DNA of 64,000 nt from HXMU1420-13 sp965249965. GTDB taxonomy: Bacteria > Bacteroidota > Rhodothermia > Balneolales > Balneolaceae. Positions 26,465-35,748 of this stretch are shown here, in pieces. Below the pieces are notes generated by a model, which was not told the origin of the DNA, did no database searches, and saw only the letters and a list, made by a program, of their open reading frames with translations. Position 1 is the stretch's first letter. Each line of letters begins with the position of its first letter. The stretch is from positions 1,178,001-1,242,000 of the forward strand of contig OZ252262.1 in assembly GCA_965249965.1 (NCBI GenBank), written 5' to 3'. Made by a program: the position numbers and the translations under genes.

Positions 26465-26941
26465 TTAATAAGAGAACCGAAGACTATCTGTCGGTTCAAT
26501 TCGCATCATTCTGGAAAATGGGAATCCATTACACCCTGTTTTTGGCGACTCTGGATTTATTTTAGCTGATGCCACTGCTTCATCAGCACTTTCTGCATCA
26601 TACACGCTTAAACAAAACGCCCATGTAAAGTCCCCCATATTTTCAAGCTCAATCCAATCAATTCGCGACCATAAACCAGGGTCATAAGCATTTAAACTAT
26701 CATTCTGTGCGATAAGAAATTGTTCTTGCAGGCTCCATTTTTTTATGTGATAAATCGAACTGGGAAGTAAGATAAATGCAGAGTCTGAAACTGCATATCG
26801 GATACTATAATCATCTTCAAAATGACCTATCAAAAAAGCAGGTACGTCTTTAATTTTCTCTTTAGTCGCCGGTTCAATACTGGAGTCGCATTGAATCAAT
26901 AAAAACCAAAGCAATGCTATTGTTGAGTGGACCCTGCTCAT
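26465..26941 (-). CDS. Hypothetical lipoprotein
   Basis: 158 residues; the short signal (MSRVHSTIALLWFLLIQC) with Cys at residue 18 suggests a lipoprotein. I do not recognise the family. The sequence is acidic with an isolated Cys in PKTGCNGFPFSRMMRI. Its ATG overlaps the stop of the upstream YdeI/DUF3052-like gene by 4 bp, so the two are translationally coupled. Confidence 0.6.
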   Translation of the reverse strand: MSRVHSTIALLWFLLIQCDSSIEPATKEKIKDVPAFLIGHFEDDYSIRYAVSDSAFILLPSSIYHIKKWSLQEQFLIAQNDSLNAYDPGLWSRIDWIELENMGDFTWAFCLSVYDAESADEAVASAKINPESPKTGCNGFPFSRMMRIEPTDSLRFSY

Positions 26942-27567
26942 TTATTCTTCTTTTGCTGTGTAAGAAGTTCGATCGTTCTTTTAACTCTACGATCACGCGT
27001 TTCATGTTTCTTAGCATCAAACAACCAGGCTATGTATTCTCGTTTATGGCTAAAGGCTAGTTCCTCAAAAAACGCAGCAGCATCAGGATTTTCATTCAAA
27101 GCTTTTTGAAGATCTTCAGGTGGAATAACTGTTTTTGAAACGCGATCTACACCGGGTGGATCTTGTCCTAACCTTGAAGCCTTTTTACGATCTGCTTTTT
27201 TAACCAGACGCATACTCGACCAATCGTCATCCAGGGAGACAAGACGAACTGGCTCCATTCCAAATTCTTTGACCACATTCCAGGTTATGTCGCGATTTAA
27301 AGGTGTTGGAATACTGCCAGATTTCTTTGGATAGGATAGCCAAAGCAACCCTTTTGGTTTCAGGCTAGAGTCTGCTTTTGGGAGAAACCTTCCAATCTCT
27401 TCCTCATTCTGTGCGAACATAATAACCGAATCGAATCCACGATTCTCTGTAGCCGAATATTCAAATCGAATCCCATCAAATAATGGATGCACATTCGGAT
27501 TTGAATTGAGAAGTAATACCGAATACTCCTCTTTTAGCAGCATTTTTTTTGCAATTGCGGAAACCAT
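26938..27567 (-). CDS. DUF3052-like plus YdeI/OmpD-associated protein
   Basis: 209 residues from the ATG at 27567. A TTG at 27597 would add ten residues, but the family-like start is MVSAIAKKMLLKEEYSVLLLNSNP. The N-terminal half (about 1-115) resembles DUF3052, with GLLWLSYPKKSGSIPTPLNRD. The C-terminal third has the YdeI/OmpD-associated pattern: VIPPEDLQKALNENPDAAAFFEELAFSHKREYIAWLFDAKKHETRDRRVKR. Cytoplasmic, no signal peptide. The function of this two-domain form is unknown. Confidence 0.75.
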   Translation of the reverse strand: MVSAIAKKMLLKEEYSVLLLNSNPNVHPLFDGIRFEYSATENRGFDSVIMFAQNEEEIGRFLPKADSSLKPKGLLWLSYPKKSGSIPTPLNRDITWNVVKEFGMEPVRLVSLDDDWSSMRLVKKADRKKASRLGQDPPGVDRVSKTVIPPEDLQKALNENPDAAAFFEELAFSHKREYIAWLFDAKKHETRDRRVKRTIELLTQQKKNK

Positions 27568-27662
27568 AACGCTTTTTTGATACTCTGTAAGGTGCAAAAA
27601 AATCTAACCAAATGAATGTTGATCAAATATTACGTTAAAAAACATAAGTGAAAGCGTTTTTT

Positions 27663-27694
27663 TTTGGAATCGAAGGAATATGCAGTAGATTTTG
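27663..27694 (+). promoter_or_regulatory. Putative Bacteroidota-type promoter of permease operon
   Basis: TTTG at 27663-27666 and TAGATTTTG at 27686-27694 are separated by 19 bp, close to the Bacteroidota consensus TTTG-N19-22-TAnnTTTG (the -7 box has one extra T). The gene starts at 27722. Known from Bacteroidota promoters; the match is by eye. Confidence 0.5.
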
Positions 27695-27721
27695 CGCACT
27701 TCGTGATTACCACTAATCCAA

Positions 27722-29029
27722 ATGATGACTATGAATAACACGACTGCTCGATTAAGCCTTATGATGTTTCTTCAATTCTTTATCTGGGGCGCTTTTTTTG
27801 TAACAATGGGGGCATATTTGCTGGAAGTATTTGACGGAGAAGAAGGCTTAAATTCAATTATCGGATCGGCGTACGCCACTCATAACTGGGCGGGGTTGTT
27901 GGCGCCTGTTTTTGTTGGTTTGATCGCCGATCGGTTTTTTAATGCCGAAAAAGTAAATGCGATTTCACATTTAATTGGCGGCGCGCTTCTGTGGTATGCA
28001 TCTACTATTACGGATCCAGGGACCTTCATTTGGGTGATGTTAGCCTATTTCATGTTATATATGCCAACATTAGCTCTGGTAAACGCAATTGCATTTGCAA
28101 ATATCACCGATCCAGGCAGCGAGTTCCCAAAAATTAGGGTATGGGGAACCATTGGTTGGATTGTAGCTGGATTTGTAGTCGCTCAAACCGTACTTGGTTT
28201 TTTTGATATTCCATTATTAGGCTGGCTAACCGGTGTAGAAAGCAATATTCAATCAACCGACATACCTCTTAAACTAAGCGCCGTAGTTTCGGTAATTTAT
28301 GGGGTATATAGCTTTACACTACCAAAGTGCCCGCCATCGGCAAAAGGTGAAAAATTCGATCTTAAACAAGCTCTTGGTTTGGACGCAATCAAACTATTAA
28401 CTGATAAAAGCTTTGCCGTTTTCTCATTCTCTTGCTTTGCAATTAGTATTCCCCTGGCATTTTATTATGCCCGAACAAATGACTTCATTGCGGCAGTTGC
28501 ATTCGGTTCATCTTCGCCATCGTTTATGGCAATTGGCCAAATGAGCGAGGTGTTATTTATGCTGGCAATTCCATTTTTCCTTTCCCGTTTAGGCGTTAAA
28601 TGGATGCTGTTAGTTGGGATGTTGGCGTGGACTGCCCGTTATTTATTATTCGGATTATTCCCAAGCAGCACAGCGTTAGTAATTCTGGGAATTGCATTAC
28701 ACGGTATTTGCTATGATTTCTTTTTTGTAACCGGCCAATTGTATGTAGATAAAAAAGCACCCAAACATTTGAGGGCGAGCGCTCAGGGATTCTTCAATTT
28801 ACTAACTTATGGTGCAGGTATGTTAATCGGTAATTACGTACTTGGATGGTGGGGAGATAACATTCAATTAGATGGTTCAACAGCTGAAGGGTGGTTAGCA
28901 GGTGCACAAGCATTTTGGGTAATGCCAGCAGTTGTTGCCCTTGGAGTGGCAATATTTTTCTTTGTTACCTTCTGGGACAAAGAAGCAGACGACAGTATCG
29001 AATCATCCAGTGAACTACAAAATGCATAA
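27722..29029 (+). CDS. NupG-like nucleoside/H+ symporter (MFS)
   Basis: 435 residues with 12 hydrophobic segments. The N-terminus (RLSLMMFLQFFIWGAFFVTMGAYL) and the segment PKIRVWGTIGWIVAGFVV match the nucleoside permease branch of the major facilitator superfamily (NupG/XapB). It is therefore an inner-membrane proton symporter for a nucleoside or a related sugar. It is followed by an oxidoreductase after 2 bp and an isomerase, which suggests uptake followed by catabolism of a sugar or cyclitol. The substrate is not proven. Confidence 0.85.
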   Translation: MMTMNNTTARLSLMMFLQFFIWGAFFVTMGAYLLEVFDGEEGLNSIIGSAYATHNWAGLLAPVFVGLIADRFFNAEKVNAISHLIGGALLWYASTITDPGTFIWVMLAYFMLYMPTLALVNAIAFANITDPGSEFPKIRVWGTIGWIVAGFVVAQTVLGFFDIPLLGWLTGVESNIQSTDIPLKLSAVVSVIYGVYSFTLPKCPPSAKGEKFDLKQALGLDAIKLLTDKSFAVFSFSCFAISIPLAFYYARTNDFIAAVAFGSSSPSFMAIGQMSEVLFMLAIPFFLSRLGVKWMLLVGMLAWTARYLLFGLFPSSTALVILGIALHGICYDFFFVTGQLYVDKKAPKHLRASAQGFFNLLTYGAGMLIGNYVLGWWGDNIQLDGSTAEGWLAGAQAFWVMPAVVALGVAIFFFVTFWDKEADDSIESSSELQNA

Positions 29030-29031
29030 GT

Positions 29032-30192
29032 ATGAGTTTGAAGAATAGGAAAGTCAAAATGGGGATGGTCGGTGGTGGAGTTGGAGCATTTATCGGTGCT
29101 GTACATCGCCTTGCTGCAAATTTAGATGGACAAATTGAACTGGTTTGTGGTGCTTTCAGTAGTAGTCCGGAAAAGTCCAAAATGACGGGTGAAGAACTGT
29201 TCCTAGATCCTGCAAGAGTGTATGGATCTTATAAAGAAATGATTGAAACGGAGGCTACCCTTCCCAAAGACGAACGTATGGATTTTGTTTCCATAGTTAC
29301 TCCAAATCATGTACATGCTGGTCCGGCTATGTTAGCTTTAGAGCATGGTTTTTCGGTTATGATTGATAAGCCGCTTTGCTTCAATATGGACGAAGCCCGT
29401 CAAATTGAACAGAAAGTGAAAGAAACCGGATTGCTTCTTGGTCTAACACATACTTATACCGGATATCCCATGGTAAAAGAAGCTCGCCAGATTGTAAAAA
29501 GTGGCAAGTTGGGTAAAGTGAGGAAAGTAATGATGGAATATCCGCAAGGCTGGTTATCAGAAAAATTAGAAGACACGGATCAAAAACAAGCGGCCTGGCG
29601 TACAGACCCGACTAGATCGGGGAAAAGTGGAGCTTATGGCGATATTGGCACACATGCGGCAAACATGGGTGAATATGTTTCGGGCTTAAAAATCACAAAG
29701 GTTCAATCTCAGTTAAGTAAAGTAGTGCCCGGCAGGTTGCTAGATGATGATGCCAATGCTCTCATTGAGTTTGAAGAAGGAATCCCGGGTGTATTATCAG
29801 TTTCTCAGGTTTCAGCTGGTGAGGAAAACGCTATTAAAGTGCGTGTTTATGGCGATAAAGGAGGGGTGGTATGGACTCAACGCGACCCTAATACGCTGCT
29901 TGTTACTTGGAATAATAAGCCGGATGAAGTGTACAGAACAGGTACTGGCTATGTGTCTGAGGCAGCCCAGGCAAATTCTAGAACACCAGCTGGTCACCCC
30001 GAAGGATACCTTGAAGCTTTTGCCAATATTTATCGAAATTTTGTGATGCATCTTCGGTCAAAATCAGAAGGAGAAACCCATAACATGGAGATTTATGATT
30101 ATCCAGGCATAGATGATGGTGTGCACGGAATGCGGTTAGTTGACGCTATGGTAGAGTCAACTGAAAAAGGAAATACTTGGATTACAGTTTAA
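29032..30192 (+). CDS. Gfo/Idh/MocA family oxidoreductase
   Basis: 386 residues. The N-terminal Rossmann fold has GMVGGGVGAFIGAVH; the usual EKP active-site motif is present as MIDKPLCFN with the catalytic Lys; and a C-terminal Gfo/Idh domain contains GDIGTHAANMGEY, the conserved Asp-xxx-His. These enzymes oxidise or reduce sugars, cyclitols or glycosides with NAD(P). It starts 2 bp after the permease and ends 17 bp before the isomerase, in one operon. The substrate is unknown. Confidence 0.9.
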   Translation: MSLKNRKVKMGMVGGGVGAFIGAVHRLAANLDGQIELVCGAFSSSPEKSKMTGEELFLDPARVYGSYKEMIETEATLPKDERMDFVSIVTPNHVHAGPAMLALEHGFSVMIDKPLCFNMDEARQIEQKVKETGLLLGLTHTYTGYPMVKEARQIVKSGKLGKVRKVMMEYPQGWLSEKLEDTDQKQAAWRTDPTRSGKSGAYGDIGTHAANMGEYVSGLKITKVQSQLSKVVPGRLLDDDANALIEFEEGIPGVLSVSQVSAGEENAIKVRVYGDKGGVVWTQRDPNTLLVTWNNKPDEVYRTGTGYVSEAAQANSRTPAGHPEGYLEAFANIYRNFVMHLRSKSEGETHNMEIYDYPGIDDGVHGMRLVDAMVESTEKGNTWITV

Positions 30193-30209
30193 TCAACACA
30201 GGGAATAAA

Positions 30210-31262
30210 ATGAAAACACTAAAAGGGCCAGCAATATTTTTAGCACAATTTATTGATGATAAACCACCTTTCAACAGTCTCGATGGCCTTTGTAAATGGG
30301 CGGCTGATCTTGGATATGAGGGAATCCAAATTCCAACACTGGATAAATGGTTATTCGATCTAGATAAAGCTGCAGAAAGTGATACCTATTGTGACGAATT
30401 AAAGGGTAAAGTCAACGATTATGGACTGGAAATAACGGAACTGTCTACACATCTACAGGGCCAATTGGTGGCGGTACATCCTGCCTATGATCTCATGTTT
30501 GATAATTTTGCCCCCGATGCAGTAAAAAATAATCCGAATGCCCGTACAGAATGGGCAACTGATCAGATGAAAAAAGCGGCTATTGCAAGTCGGAAGTTGG
30601 GACTAAAGGCGCATGCTACTTTTTCAGGCTCACTACTTTGGCCATATTGGCATCCATGGCCGCAACAACCTGACGGTTTAGTAGACCTCGGCTTCAAAGA
30701 ATTGGCAAAACGGTGGGTTCCGATTTTGGATGTTTTTGATGAAAATGGTGTGAATGCTTGTTACGAAATTCATCCGGGCGAAGACTTACATGATGGGGTT
30801 ACTTTTGAACGGTTTTTGGAAGCGACAGGAAATCATAAGCGAGCAAATATCTTATACGATCCGAGTCATTTCGTACTTCAACAATTAGATTACATAGCTT
30901 ACATAGATCATTATCATGAGTTCATAAAGGCATTTCATGTGAAAGATTCAGAGTTTATTCCTTCAGGGAAAAAAGGTGCTTTTGGCGGATTTGGAAACTG
31001 GAGAGATCGTGCGGGCAGGTATCGATCTCCGGGTGATGGGCAGATCGATTTCAAAACCATTTTCACTAAGCTAACAGAATATGGCTGTGACGTATGGGCT
31101 GTGATGGAATGGGAATGTTGCATTAAGAGCCCAGAACAAGGGGCCCGTGAGGGTGCTGGATTTATTCAAGACCACATTATTGAAGCGACAGAAAAAGCAT
31201 TTGATGATTTTGCCGGTGGTGAAATCGATGAGGCTACGAATCGAAAAATACTGGGACTTTAA
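30210..31262 (+). CDS. Sugar phosphate isomerase/epimerase (AP-endonuclease fold)
   Basis: 350 residues from the ATG at 30210. An upstream TTG at 30177 would overlap the previous gene and is less likely. The TIM-barrel pattern is clear: LGYEGIQIP, LEITELSTHLQGQL, CYEIHPGEDLHDG, LYDPSHFVLQ, AFHVKDSEF, and VMEWECCIKSPEQG; the Glu, Asp, His and Glu of these motifs form the metal site of xylose-isomerase-like epimerases. It probably acts on the oxidised product made by the upstream Gfo/Idh/MocA enzyme. It ends overlapping the convergent gene by 4 bp. Confidence 0.88.
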   Translation: MKTLKGPAIFLAQFIDDKPPFNSLDGLCKWAADLGYEGIQIPTLDKWLFDLDKAAESDTYCDELKGKVNDYGLEITELSTHLQGQLVAVHPAYDLMFDNFAPDAVKNNPNARTEWATDQMKKAAIASRKLGLKAHATFSGSLLWPYWHPWPQQPDGLVDLGFKELAKRWVPILDVFDENGVNACYEIHPGEDLHDGVTFERFLEATGNHKRANILYDPSHFVLQQLDYIAYIDHYHEFIKAFHVKDSEFIPSGKKGAFGGFGNWRDRAGRYRSPGDGQIDFKTIFTKLTEYGCDVWAVMEWECCIKSPEQGAREGAGFIQDHIIEATEKAFDDFAGGEIDEATNRKILGL

Positions 31263-32401
31263 AACGCAATGGATGGGAAGTTGCCAAAAGTTATACCGGC
31301 AAAGGCTGGGTAATCATAACTGGCATTAATCCAAAATCCCATTTTGATGTTATTGAAAGGCAATTTCATGAAGCCCGGGTAAATTTCGAGCTTAAAATTT
31401 TCGTGGAAATCCGCCCCATGAGTGTATACAAAAGAGGCTAATAAAGAATTATTTCGATCTTTAAAAAAACCGATAGAAGGGCGGGTGGTAATTGTCTCCT
31501 GATTGGTTTGGGTATTGTAAATATACACTTTGTGGGTTCTGAATCCCGCACCTATAGAGATCGTTTCGTTATTTTTGGTATGCCCGCCACCTAAGAGAAA
31601 ACCCGCACCCATATGAGTAAAAACCGAGTAATTATTCATGAACTCAGGTTGCCATTTAATCGAGTAATATTGCCCAATATTTCTGATTGAATTATCCCGA
31701 ATTGAATACGCGGTTTGACTAAGCCAACTGCGAAGTTCTACTTCTTCGGCAAAAAAGCGTTGAATTGGTTCAAAACTGAATCCAATAATCCCAAGCGTAT
31801 TGAAAACATAAAGATCAGCAACTGCGCCATAACTATTCACATTCCATCCTGCAGTTTCAACCGCTTCATTGAGTAAATGCTCGGCGGTAGAAGTTGCCGC
31901 TGCCCAAATTCTTGGATACTTAAATCCATGAAGGTTATAGTAATCTGCTAATCGGGCGTATTCCATACCCCCACCAAGCATATGGAGGGTGTAATTTGGG
32001 AGCCACTGTCCATTTTTAAATGAAATGAGTATTTCAGATCTGAGAAAAGTGTTCCAGCCAATACAACAATCAATGGCTTCTCTCGGGTCTCTGATAGAAT
32101 TAAATACTTTTCTAAAACCACTTGGCAGGCGAAGACTATCGATTTTAGAACTTTGCCTGGAAATATAAATCATATCAAAGCCACCGGCGATTATTTGGTT
32201 AGCCGGATTATATATGGCCTCCGATCCATAGTCTTTGCCAGTATAATAATATCCATATTGAGCATGTAGAATAGGAGATGAAATCAACCACACAAAAAGT
32301 GAAAACAGGCTAATTTTTGTCCATTGCTTAAAAGCTTTTTTTACAGATTGGCTTACAAAAAAAGTATGCAATGGTGATCTATGTAGGATAGCTGAATTCA
32401 T
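31259..32401 (-). CDS. Hypothetical exported protein, paralog pair member B
   Basis: 380 residues. A long N-terminal stretch precedes a signal-like segment (LFSLFVWLISSPILHAQ), after which comes QYGYYYTGKDYGSEAIYNPANQIIAGGFDMIYI. The rest closely follows its upstream neighbour: LGGGMEYARLADYY, TAEHLLNEAVE, DLYVFNTLGIIGFSFEPIQRFFAEEVELRSWLSQTAYSIRD. It ends in SIAF with a terminal Phe after strand-rich repeats, which fits an outer-membrane or beta-rich envelope protein. I do not recognise the family. It is separated from its paralog by 3 bp. Confidence 0.7.
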   Translation of the reverse strand: MNSAILHRSPLHTFFVSQSVKKAFKQWTKISLFSLFVWLISSPILHAQYGYYYTGKDYGSEAIYNPANQIIAGGFDMIYISRQSSKIDSLRLPSGFRKVFNSIRDPREAIDCCIGWNTFLRSEILISFKNGQWLPNYTLHMLGGGMEYARLADYYNLHGFKYPRIWAAATSTAEHLLNEAVETAGWNVNSYGAVADLYVFNTLGIIGFSFEPIQRFFAEEVELRSWLSQTAYSIRDNSIRNIGQYYSIKWQPEFMNNYSVFTHMGAGFLLGGGHTKNNETISIGAGFRTHKVYIYNTQTNQETITTRPSIGFFKDRNNSLLASFVYTHGADFHENFKLEIYPGFMKLPFNNIKMGFWINASYDYPAFAGITFGNFPSIAF

Positions 32402-32404
32402 ACT

Positions 32405-33475
32405 CTAGAATCCAATTGATGGAAAGTTGCCAATGGTTATTCCAACATAAGAGTTGTAATCGAAACTAACATTCACCCAAAATCCAAGCTTAATGTGATT
32501 AAATGAAGTTGGTATTAAACCTGGAAATATTTCAAGTTTGATATTCTCATTGTAATCTGTTGAATGCGTGTACGTGAGTGATCCTAACAAGGAACTTTCT
32601 TTATCAATAAAAATACCTGCAGAAGGTCTGGCAATCACAGTTTCTAAAAAGGATTCTTCGTCATATCCGAAAACTCCAATCGATTTAAATCCGGCGCCAA
32701 AAGAAATGGTTTTATCTTTAATGTCTTTTCCAACTCCAACAAGCGCACCAAGACCAAAATAGGTGAACAGAGAATATTCATTCATGAATTCTGGTTGCCA
32801 TTTTAGGGAGTAGTTTTGCCCAACATTTCTAACCGAATGGTCTCGAATCGAGTAGGCAGTTTGACTTAACCAACTTCTAAGTTGAACCGTCTCTGAGAAA
32901 AATTGTTGTATGGGCTCGAAACTAAAAGCAATCATTCCCAAATTATTGAAAACATATAAATCAGCTATAGTGGCATGACTTAACCAATCACGTTCGATAT
33001 TTTCAACCATTTCATTTAAAACGTGCTCGGTAGTAGCGGTAAGGAAAGCAAAAAATCTAGGATAACTAATGTTATGATAGGCGTAATAATCAGCTAGTCG
33101 GGCATATTCCATTCCACCACCAAGCAAGTGCAACGAGTAATTTGGAATCCACTGCACATAATTAGGGGAGATTAGGAGTTCTGATTTTAAGAATGTCTCC
33201 CACCCAATACCTTCTTCGATACTTTGGATTGGAAATCTTAAAGACCTAGATAATTCTGAAAATTTAGTTTGAACGTCAAAATTGCGAAGTCTTGAAGACT
33301 CATTAAGCACAAAAACCATATCAAACCCACCAGAAATAACTTGGTTTACCGGATTGAAAAACGCTTCCGAACCGTAATCTTTCCCTGTATAAAAGTAGCC
33401 GTATTGAGCAATTACGCTCGTTGAAAAATAACCGCTTAAACAAACAATAAGAACTAGAAACTTGCCTCTATACAC
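32405..33475 (-). CDS. Hypothetical exported protein, paralog pair member A
   Basis: 356 residues starting at GTG, with a signal peptide ending near VIAQ. The mature start is YGYFYTGKDYGSEAFFNPVNQVISGGFDMVFV. It shares long, similar blocks with the next gene (LGGGMEYARLADYY, WLSQTAYSIRDHSVRNVGQNYSLKWQPEFMNEYS, and the end VGITIGNFPSIGF), so the pair arose by tandem duplication. The C-terminal half has alternating strands ending in Phe, typical of barrels. The role is unknown. Confidence 0.7.
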   Translation of the reverse strand: MYRGKFLVLIVCLSGYFSTSVIAQYGYFYTGKDYGSEAFFNPVNQVISGGFDMVFVLNESSRLRNFDVQTKFSELSRSLRFPIQSIEEGIGWETFLKSELLISPNYVQWIPNYSLHLLGGGMEYARLADYYAYHNISYPRFFAFLTATTEHVLNEMVENIERDWLSHATIADLYVFNNLGMIAFSFEPIQQFFSETVQLRSWLSQTAYSIRDHSVRNVGQNYSLKWQPEFMNEYSLFTYFGLGALVGVGKDIKDKTISFGAGFKSIGVFGYDEESFLETVIARPSAGIFIDKESSLLGSLTYTHSTDYNENIKLEIFPGLIPTSFNHIKLGFWVNVSFDYNSYVGITIGNFPSIGF

Positions 33476-33565
33476 TTCAAATCATCGATGAATAGGAAAT
33501 AAGATACCCAGAATGAATTGCAGTTCCTATGCTCAAAAAGCTGGTTTGTAATGATTGAGCTGAGT

Positions 33566-34201
33566 CTAGTCCTCTTCCGGTTCTTCTGGGATGGGCCATA
33601 GTAGGCCTTGGTTACCAAATGGATCTTCGATTACAACCTGAGTTGCAAGTTGAATAAAACGGGTTAAGCTAAAAGTTAGCTCTTCGCTCACTGCCATTTC
33701 ACAGTCTTCATCTGGTGTAGCTTTATAAAGCCAAATAGCCATATTAGGGGTGAATGCACCAGGCCGTTGCAGACTAAAAGCGTGGCCACCATCGCACCCT
33801 GAATAATTTACAATCACCGTAATTTCATCATCAATAGCATATGGTAACGAGTCATTTACAGTGATGCTATATTCATACCCAAACCGATTGTATTCCGCAT
33901 CAGCAACAATTGGAACTGAACTGAATTGAGTAATCCAAAGCGGTTCAAAATCAAGTGGAACATTAACTATGTATCCGGTACCAAGTTTTCTTTTAATGGA
34001 CAAATCAAAATCATCAACCTCAAAATCATCGATAACTAGTTGCAAATCATCTCGTTCAAACCCCGGTAGCAACCGTACAAATACTTCCCCGGGAATAGTC
34101 TCAAAAGGAAGTTCTGTGATCTGATCATTTTTTGAGAAGCATCCAAATCCGCTTAGAAGGAAAGCTAAAAATATAACCGAGAAGAATAATTTATTTTGCA
34201 T
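33566..34201 (-). CDS. Hypothetical lipoprotein
   Basis: 211 residues with a lipobox (LLSGFGC). After a linker the sequence has alternating strands, including EVFVRLLPGFERDDLQLVIDDF, and an acidic tail (EEPEED). Two Cys occur in the mature domain, in SGCDGGHAF and DEDCEMAV, which could form a disulfide. I do not recognise the family. It stands between the paralog pair and the alanine-dehydrogenase-like gene, with gaps of 55-90 bp. Confidence 0.65.
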   Translation of the reverse strand: MQNKLFFSVIFLAFLLSGFGCFSKNDQITELPFETIPGEVFVRLLPGFERDDLQLVIDDFEVDDFDLSIKRKLGTGYIVNVPLDFEPLWITQFSSVPIVADAEYNRFGYEYSITVNDSLPYAIDDEITVIVNYSGCDGGHAFSLQRPGAFTPNMAIWLYKATPDEDCEMAVSEELTFSLTRFIQLATQVVIEDPFGNQGLLWPIPEEPEED

Positions 34202-34256
34202 GTCACTTACTTATACAAAAAATTGAACGGTATCGATCTCTCATTGTTGTGCTAAT

Positions 34257-35654
34257 TTATAAAAAAGGACCACATACAACAGCTTTATTTACCCCCGGCG
34301 CTATTTTTGATAAGCCTTCAATCAGCCGATCTTCGCCTAAGAGTATTTCAGTAATTTGACCGCTATACTTTATGGCGGTTTCGCGCATAAAACCCATCAT
34401 TGGCCATCCCCAAAGGGCAGAAAACAAAACACCATCTTCCACAAAGAAAGGATTGGTCATATAAGTACATTCGATCACATTCTCCACAGCGCTTCTATTT
34501 GTTGCTGAGCCACCAATCAAATCTATAACAACACTACCTGTTTGAATTACATTTTTGGCGTGATCTCGGGTTAGTAAAAAATTAACTCCCCGTAATTGTT
34601 TTGGTTGTTCTGCTCCATTAATAATTACATCTGCATCTTTAATAAAGTGTTCTATGTGATCTTTTTGTGTTTGATGTTTCCCTAAAACACGAATAGATCG
34701 TGCGCCCGCACGATAACACTCATCAATGGCGCCCATCCCAACATTTCCATATCCAAGTACTGTTACAATTGCACGCTCAGGTGGGAGCTTTTTAGAACTT
34801 TCATTTTCAAGCAGATTAAGTCCATAACGCGCTCCTGCACGGCCTGTCTCATGAAGAGCTTCAATTTTTCTTTTCCCAAACTTTGGGGCGGGATTAACAT
34901 GGCGATAATACGAAAGTGCTTCTTTGCCATGATGCACCACGAACTCATTTACATCATAATAACGAATGTCATGCGCTGCTAACTTTTTAATTAGTGCAGG
35001 TGCGTCACTAATAGTAGATGAATCGAAAATGACTCTGATTTTATCATGAAGCTGACCTAAATCTTCAATGCTGCCATCCACATGATGAAGAACAAGGCTT
35101 TTTGGGCTGTGATTCATAATTCGACGAATCGCACCAGACATTCGAGTAGAATATCCGATCACGTGAAACTCATCTTCGTCAATTCCCGCTATTCTAAGAT
35201 CGGCTTCCAGACAATTATCCGCCGCCATTAAGCCAAGTACTAATTCACGAGGTAATTTTTCTGGTGACTGGACAACATTCTCCATTGCAATAACATTGAT
35301 CTTGTGCTTCTCCAATAATTCTGCACGTTCAGGGAAAGAATGGAAATGAGCCATACAGAACATGGTGGTTCCTTCTCTCATCAATGGAATACTCTCTATT
35401 GCCGGACCTTTAAATTTTACGATAAGGTCTTTATCAGCATAAAGCGTGTTGTGGTCAACAATTGTGGCACCAACCTGGGCATATTCTTCATCACTGAAAC
35501 CAACCCGTAAACCGGCTCCTTCTTCAACTTCACAACTTGCCCCAGTTTCGATTAGTTTTTGAATATCTGAAGGAATTAACGCAACTCTTTCTTCCAGAGC
35601 ACCGGGGTTTTCTGGAGATTCGACTTCTTTTGCGAGTCCGATTTTTTTGAACAT
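34257..35654 (-). CDS. Alanine dehydrogenase/PNT family enzyme
   Basis: 465 residues of the AlaDH/PNT family. The N-terminal catalytic domain carries the usual residues: Arg in EERVALIP, Lys in DLIVKFKGP, and His in CMAHFH. The Rossmann domain (about 290-400) has VLGYGNVGMGA, and the conserved Asp is in VVIDLIGGSATNRS. It is about 90 residues longer than typical alanine dehydrogenases (about 370), so a lysine-ketoglutarate-reductase-like substrate is possible. It catalyses NAD(H)-linked amination or deamination; the substrate is unresolved. Confidence 0.78.
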   Translation of the reverse strand: MFKKIGLAKEVESPENPGALEERVALIPSDIQKLIETGASCEVEEGAGLRVGFSDEEYAQVGATIVDHNTLYADKDLIVKFKGPAIESIPLMREGTTMFCMAHFHSFPERAELLEKHKINVIAMENVVQSPEKLPRELVLGLMAADNCLEADLRIAGIDEDEFHVIGYSTRMSGAIRRIMNHSPKSLVLHHVDGSIEDLGQLHDKIRVIFDSSTISDAPALIKKLAAHDIRYYDVNEFVVHHGKEALSYYRHVNPAPKFGKRKIEALHETGRAGARYGLNLLENESSKKLPPERAIVTVLGYGNVGMGAIDECYRAGARSIRVLGKHQTQKDHIEHFIKDADVIINGAEQPKQLRGVNFLLTRDHAKNVIQTGSVVIDLIGGSATNRSAVENVIECTYMTNPFFVEDGVLFSALWGWPMMGFMRETAIKYSGQITEILLGEDRLIEGLSKIAPGVNKAVVCGPFL

Positions 35655-35748
35655 CCTGTTGTTGGATAGAATTTAATATTTTGATTTGTACATGTTAAGA
35701 AAATGTGCGCTGGAATTGAATCCTCATCACGTCAAAATCAACATTGAA

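Noticed and set aside
30177..30209. The TTG start of the isomerase, giving MDYSLINTGNK.
   Set aside because: It would overlap the oxidoreductase end; the ATG at 30210 matches family starts and has a purine-rich stretch before it.
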